Below, one piece after another: positions 13,431 to 16,582 of a stretch of 16,582 bases of DNA. The notes under the pieces were generated by a model. It saw nothing but the letters and a program-made list of their open reading frames with translations. It did no database searches and was not told the origin of the DNA. The stretch is from HGM13006 sp963650135 (GTDB lineage Bacteria; Bacillota; Clostridia; Oscillospirales; Oscillospiraceae). Positions within the stretch are counted from its first letter, which is position 1. Each line of letters starts with the position of its first letter. The position numbers were made by a program, and so were the translations under genes. The stretch lies in assembly GCA_963650135.1 (NCBI GenBank), contig CAVJLG010000072.1, forward strand, positions 1 to 16,582. Reading direction: 5' to 3'.

Positions 13431-14639
13431 ATGAGTGCAAACGCAAAACGGAATGGAACTCTGATTGGCGGACTGCTCATTATGCTCTGCGTGGGCATTT
13501 TGTATATGTGGTCCATTTTTCAGCCCTATGTGGTGGAATGCCATGGCTGGTCTGCGGGCGACGTGGCAATGACCTCGGCGCTGATGATTGCCTGCTTCGT
13601 AGTTGGCAATATTCTGGGCGGACTGGTGCAGATGAAGTTTGATCCCCGCGCCATTACCCTGGTAGGCTGCCTGATGTTCTCGGTGGGCATTTATCTCACC
13701 TCCTGCATTGGCAACGGCAGTCCTTGGATGCTGTACCTGACCTATTCGGTTTGCTCCGGTCTGGGCTGCGGCTTCGCTTACTGCACGGTGCTCTATGCAC
13801 TGCAAAAGTGGTTTGCAGATAAGAATGGCCTGATTACCGGTATTACCGTCTTTTTCTTCGGCGCGTCTGTGATGGTGCTGTCTCCTGTAGTCAACAAGAT
13901 GCTGGAGAGCATGGGCTTGACCGAGACGTTCCGGATCCTCGCCATTGTATTTGGTGTCATTACGGTAATTTGCTCCTTCCTCGTGGTACAGCCGGACCCC
14001 GCCTATTACATGGAGAAGGCCAGCAAGGTACTGCGCCCCGACGAGTTCAAGCAGTTTACTCCCACTGAGGTGCTCCGGACTCCCATCTACTACTGCCAAG
14101 TGGTGTCCATGATCCTGTCCTCCGGCGCTTATCTGGTGATTATCCCCTTTATTAAGGATATCGCAATGGAGCGCGGCATGTCTTCCCACATCGGCGTCAT
14201 TGCCGTTATGCTCACCGGCGCAGCCAATGCAGCAGGTCGAATTCTGGCGCCTATGGTGTCCGATAAGCTGGGCCGTACCCGTTCGATTATTGTTTGCTGT
14301 GTAATTTCTGCACTGGCCTGCGTTGGAATGATCTTTGCAAATACCGCAGTTACCTATCTGGCGGCAGTGTTCCTGGTGGCATTTGCCTATGGTGGAACCT
14401 CCGGCATCAACCCGGTGATCTCCACCGAGCTGTTCGGTGCAAAGAACTCCGGCACAAACTATGGCCTGGTGATGATCTCCATTGCCATTTCCTCCGTGCT
14501 GTTTGGCAAGATTTCCGCTTCCGCAGCAGGCAGCAGCTTTACCCCTATCTTTATCCTGTGTGCAGTGGTCTGTGTGGTGCCCGTGATTCTGATGTCCTGG
14601 CTCCACTGGTTCTGCGGCAAGGCAGGCAAGAATATCTGA
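13431..14639 (+). CDS. MFS transporter, oxalate/formate antiporter (OFA) family
   Basis: A 402-residue, twelve-helix major facilitator of the OFA family, whose characterised member OxlT exchanges oxalate for formate; most members have unknown carboxylate or drug-like substrates. Family marks include GILYMWSIFQPYV in helix 1, KWFADKNGLITGI (126-138), FTPTEVLRTPIYY in the central loop (209-221) and GRILAPMVSDKLGRTR (269-284). The start at 13431 is supported by AGAGGAG (13416-13422) and by the promoter at 13338-13366, which overlaps the earlier ATG at 13362. It is a single-gene unit between two strong terminators. Being next to the SDR-flavoenzyme operon, it could move the substrate or product of that pathway; this is inference. 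Confidence 0.92.
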   Translation: MSANAKRNGTLIGGLLIMLCVGILYMWSIFQPYVVECHGWSAGDVAMTSALMIACFVVGNILGGLVQMKFDPRAITLVGCLMFSVGIYLTSCIGNGSPWMLYLTYSVCSGLGCGFAYCTVLYALQKWFADKNGLITGITVFFFGASVMVLSPVVNKMLESMGLTETFRILAIVFGVITVICSFLVVQPDPAYYMEKASKVLRPDEFKQFTPTEVLRTPIYYCQVVSMILSSGAYLVIIPFIKDIAMERGMSSHIGVIAVMLTGAANAAGRILAPMVSDKLGRTRSIIVCCVISALACVGMIFANTAVTYLAAVFLVAFAYGGTSGINPVISTELFGAKNSGTNYGLVMISIAISSVLFGKISASAAGSSFTPIFILCAVVCVVPVILMSWLHWFCGKAGKNI

Positions 14640-14648
14640 TTGCTCATA

Positions 14649-14682
14649 AAAAATGCTCCACCGTAACGGGTGGGGCATTTTT
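14649..14682. terminator. Bidirectional terminator between MFS and EF-hand genes
   Basis: A 14-bp stem with one G-T pair (14649-14662 with 14669-14682) and a six-base loop. A-run and T-run flanks give a U-tract in both directions, suiting the convergent genes. Confidence 0.88.
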
Positions 14683-14693
14683 ACATCATAAAC

Positions 14694-14726
14694 TGCGCAC
14701 CGACCAATTCTCAAGGCCGGTGCGCA
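14694..14726. terminator. Second hairpin downstream of the EF-hand gene
   Basis: TGCGCACCG (14694-14702) and CGGTGCGCA (14718-14726) form a perfect 9-bp stem. On the minus strand it begins 11 bases after the TAA at 14738-14740, the end of the extended frame, which fits that TAA being the ancestral stop. Confidence 0.6.
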
Positions 14727-14737
14727 AATTTTCTAAA

Positions 14738-14815
14738 TTAAAGATCCGCGGATTCCGGTGCTTCGGGAGCGGGCTCCTGAGCGGGAGCTGCTTCATGGGC
14801 CTCGGGAGCAGGCTC
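14738..14815 (-). other. In-frame tail beyond the amber codon of the EF-hand gene
   Basis: Directly after the TAG (14818-14816) the same frame runs on for 25 sense codons and ends at TAA (14740-14738). The encoded residues are Ala/Pro/Glu-rich like the region before the stop, including EPAPEA twice. In the second copy the context is PAQEPAPEA and in the first PA-stop-EPAPEA, so the stop occupies the position of a CAG glutamine. The simplest reading is that the tail was once coding and a CAG to TAG change truncated it. Confidence 0.65.
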
Positions 14816-15157
14816 CTAGGCGGGGATGGTGGTAATCAGGTCGGGATTCTCGGTGGTCACGTCGTCGGACCCGGCCTGGGACTCCGCTTCGGGTGCTTCG
14901 GGGGCCTCAGTGGTCGCGGCGGTATCTTCGGTGGTTTCCTGGGGCTGAACGCCAGCGGTAACGGAATCGATCTTTCCGTCGCCGTCCAGATCCTCCAGTA
15001 CGACATCGGCAACGCCATCACCGTCAAGGTCCAAGAGAATGGCGTCCTCGGGTTCCGTATTTTTCTTTGCCAGCTTCTTTGCGGCAACCACGGCGGCAGC
15101 AGCGGCAGCACCGGCGCCAAGAATGGCCAGCCCGCTGACAAGATGCTTCTTTTTCAT
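14816..15157 (-). CDS. Small surface protein with paired EF-hand-like calcium loops
   Basis: A 113-residue protein with an N-terminal hydrophobic, Ala-rich membrane or signal segment (about 6-26) after MKKK. Two calcium-loop motifs follow, DLDGDGVAD (43-51) and DLDGDGKID (56-64), of the DxDxDG type found in EF-hand, dockerin and thrombospondin type 3 repeats. The disordered Thr/Glu/Pro/Ala tail would suit a cell-wall-spanning stalk. It is likely anchored at or exported across the membrane and binds calcium. AAAGGAG (15172-15166) precedes the ATG. The frame stops at TAG (14818-14816), but the same composition continues for 25 codons to a TAA, so the protein appears truncated or read through. 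A TATAAT (15222-15217) and a GCTGTGC/GCACAGC leader hairpin lie upstream. The function is unknown. Confidence 0.85.
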   Translation of the reverse strand: MKKKHLVSGLAILGAGAAAAAAVVAAKKLAKKNTEPEDAILLDLDGDGVADVVLEDLDGDGKIDSVTAGVQPQETTEDTAATTEAPEAPEAESQAGSDDVTTENPDLITTIPA

Positions 15158-15175
15158 GGAAAACGCTCCTTTCCT

Positions 15176-15222
15176 GCTGTGCGGGAATGCGGCACAGCCG
15201 TCAATATCATTTTATCATTATA
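15176..15222 (-). promoter_or_regulatory. Candidate promoter -10 and leader hairpin of the EF-hand gene
   Basis: On the minus strand a perfect TATAAT (15222-15217) lacks a clear -35 at 17 bases. The leader then contains a perfect 7-bp hairpin, GCTGTGC/GCACAGC (15192-15198 and 15176-15182), just before the ribosome site. No terminator was seen after the AraC gene, so read-through from it is also possible. Confidence 0.45.
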
Positions 15223-15261
15223 CTACATCATGGAAAGATGTGTGTGAACAATCTGTTAATT

Positions 15262-16473
15262 TTAATGCCCCTTGAACTGCGATGGGGTTGCGCCCTCATA
15301 TTTCTTAAATGCACGGTTCATGGAGAGAAAGCTGGTATAACCCACCGCATGGGCGATTTCCTTCATGGTTTTGTCAGAATACATCATGGATTTTGCCGCA
15401 GTCAGCCGCACATGCTGAATCGTCTCATAAATGCCCCGACCGGTGTACTGCTTAAATACCCGTGTGGCATAGGAGGGGGTGATGCCGAATACCGAGGAAA
15501 CCTCTGTCAGGCCCAACGCTTCGTCGGTATAGTGGCCCAGAATATAGGCGGACATTTTATCCACCCACTGGGGCTTGGGTTCCTGGGGTTCGGCATTTTG
15601 TGCGCGGCAAATGGCGTCGAAAATCTCATCCAGGGCGCTGGTGAGCTCGGCGAGGGTTTGCGCTTCGGCGATTTTGGGTGCGGGGTCCAGGGCATAGTAG
15701 AGCCCCACGCCGATTTTATCCCGCAGTTCATCCAATACGTCGAGAATCTTGCAGCAAATGCCCCCCAGACGGACCCGGAGAATCTTTACCGTGGGCGTTG
15801 CCTGGATAAACTCCCGGTCGATCATCTCATGGAGCACATATTTGATGCCTGCAATGTCCATCACCTGGAGCTTGGAAATCAGCTTTTTGTCCAGCTCCAT
15901 AAGCTCGGAGCGAATCATGGGATGCTCGGTGTTGTTGAGCTGGTCATAGATTAAAATTTGCTGATCGTTGCCGAAAAAGTCGTTGTGCCACAGGGCGTCT
16001 TGGGTATGTAGAAACGCCAAGGGCAGCTGACATAGCCCCTGGGCCAGATCGCTCAGGGCCATGGTGACGCTGATATCAAACTCGGTGTCCAGCACCTCCA
16101 TCACCTGAAGCAGAATGGGGGAGATGGTCTGGCTGAATTCCGCCCAGGGCTGCTTGAGATTGATGATGCAGACCATTTGATAGTCTTTTTCCGCTGCAAT
16201 GGCAATATTCTTTTCGTTGAGCAGCTCAGTGAGCATATTGGAGAGCACGAAAAAGTGGTGCCGGATTGCCTCTTGCCATTCGGAGGTGGAAAAAACGGTG
16301 CTCCAGCGCTCGATGCGTACCGTTAGTATGCAGTATTCCTGACTGCTGGGGTAAAAGACCGCTTCGCTGCATAGCTTTCGGAGCTCGGCTTCATCGGTAA
16401 TAAACAGCGGACTGGTGAGATGGGACACCAGGTGGTCCAGTAAATAGATGTCCTGTGAATGCTCTTGATTCAA
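15262..16473 (-). CDS. AraC-family transcriptional regulator
   Basis: A 403-residue regulator with a C-terminal AraC/XylS double HTH (about 300-403). The first helix pair includes LTEVSSVFGITPSYATRVFKQYTG, and the second has MKEIAHAVGYTSFLSMNRAFKKYEGATPSQFK, the usual end pattern. The N-terminal 290 residues are cytoplasmic with no membrane segment, and I do not recognise a named sensor domain; the length matches clostridial AraC proteins with a large N-terminal domain. The start is a TTG (16473-16471), with GAGAGGTGA (16490-16482 region) upstream. No early ATG exists. The targets are unknown: the downstream EF-hand gene on the same strand and whatever lies beyond 16582 are the nearest candidates. 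Confidence 0.9.
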   Translation of the reverse strand: MNQEHSQDIYLLDHLVSHLTSPLFITDEAELRKLCSEAVFYPSSQEYCILTVRIERWSTVFSTSEWQEAIRHHFFVLSNMLTELLNEKNIAIAAEKDYQMVCIINLKQPWAEFSQTISPILLQVMEVLDTEFDISVTMALSDLAQGLCQLPLAFLHTQDALWHNDFFGNDQQILIYDQLNNTEHPMIRSELMELDKKLISKLQVMDIAGIKYVLHEMIDREFIQATPTVKILRVRLGGICCKILDVLDELRDKIGVGLYYALDPAPKIAEAQTLAELTSALDEIFDAICRAQNAEPQEPKPQWVDKMSAYILGHYTDEALGLTEVSSVFGITPSYATRVFKQYTGRGIYETIQHVRLTAAKSMMYSDKTMKEIAHAVGYTSFLSMNRAFKKYEGATPSQFKGH

Positions 16474-16489
16474 GAACGGTCACCTCTCG

Positions 16490-16560
16490 TATAATAAGAT
16501 TCAGCCATGAGCAAAACTGAAGAAACGCAGTAATTACAATGGTTCCCGGTCATGGCTGAA
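16490..16560 (+). promoter_or_regulatory. Outward -10 element and long-spaced inverted repeat
   Basis: A plus-strand TATAAT (16490-16495), with a TTGATT 19 bases upstream inside the AraC start region, points out of the window. It is followed by a perfect 11-bp inverted repeat, TTCAGCCATGA (16500-16510) and TCATGGCTGAA (16550-16560), spaced by 39 bases. This may be a divergent promoter with two operator half-sites or a leader hairpin of an unseen gene. Confidence 0.4.
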
Positions 16561-16582
16561 ACCGAAAATCACTCAGATGATA

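Noticed and set aside
13407..14714. 435-codon minus-strand open frame opposite the MFS gene
   Set aside because: It is a shadow of the transporter, runs through the terminator region, and its sequence is Asn/His/Gly-rich without family features.
1..16582. CRISPR arrays, tRNA or rRNA genes, insertion sequences, prophage or toxin-antitoxin genes
   Set aside because: No regular repeat-spacer pattern, cloverleaf, terminal inverted repeats with a transposase, or phage-type gene was found by reading both strands.

Overview
The window looks like chromosomal DNA from a Clostridia-class Firmicute, most likely a gut Oscillospirales/Oscillospiraceae-type bacterium. This rests on moderately high GC, AGGAGG-type ribosome sites in front of nearly every gene, frequent TTG starts, sigma-A-like promoters of the TTGACA-17-TATAAT kind, and families common in that group (OFA-type MFS, NfeD/SPFH pair, EF-hand surface protein, BaiCD-like flavoenzyme). 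The genus is inference; no rRNA or other marker is present. No tRNA, rRNA, CRISPR array, insertion sequence or prophage was seen.

Layout. (1) 112-342 is an acyl carrier protein on the minus strand. It diverges across a 405-base regulatory gap from a plus-strand membrane operon: NfeD (748-1215), an SPFH/band-7 protein (1265-2158) and a 58-residue DUF6440-like protein (2160-2336). (2) 2416-4568 is on the minus strand: a small HTH regulator behind a MATE efflux protein, and a membrane zinc-ribbon protein. (3) 4866-5195 is a small helical, HEAT-like protein with its own consensus promoter. (4) 5380-9240 is a complete ribose-type ABC importer: lipoprotein binding protein, double-domain ATPase and one permease. 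It has a strong dyad at the promoter and a stable hairpin after the binding-protein gene. (5) 9375-14639 holds a LysR regulator, an SDR-flavoenzyme operon (10411-13167) and an OFA-family MFS transporter. (6) 14738-16473 is on the minus strand: a small EF-hand surface protein interrupted by an in-frame TAG, and an AraC-family regulator.

How the parts may work together. The LysR, SDR and BaiCD/FadH-like flavin-Fe-S reductase look like a regulated reductive pathway for an enone/ketone-type small molecule (steroid, bile acid, flavonoid or phenylpropanoid are candidates). The MFS carrier, and possibly the orphan ABC importer, could handle transport. The substrate cannot be read from the sequence. 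This cluster is the best candidate in the window for an uncharacterised system.

Other points worth a look are the amber codon in the EF-hand gene, which is followed by 25 further in-frame codons of the same composition, and the recurrent short dyads at or just after predicted transcription starts. In two leaders the 3' arm of the first hairpin could alternatively pair with the ribosome-binding region. All promoters, terminators and structures were found by eye and not computed.
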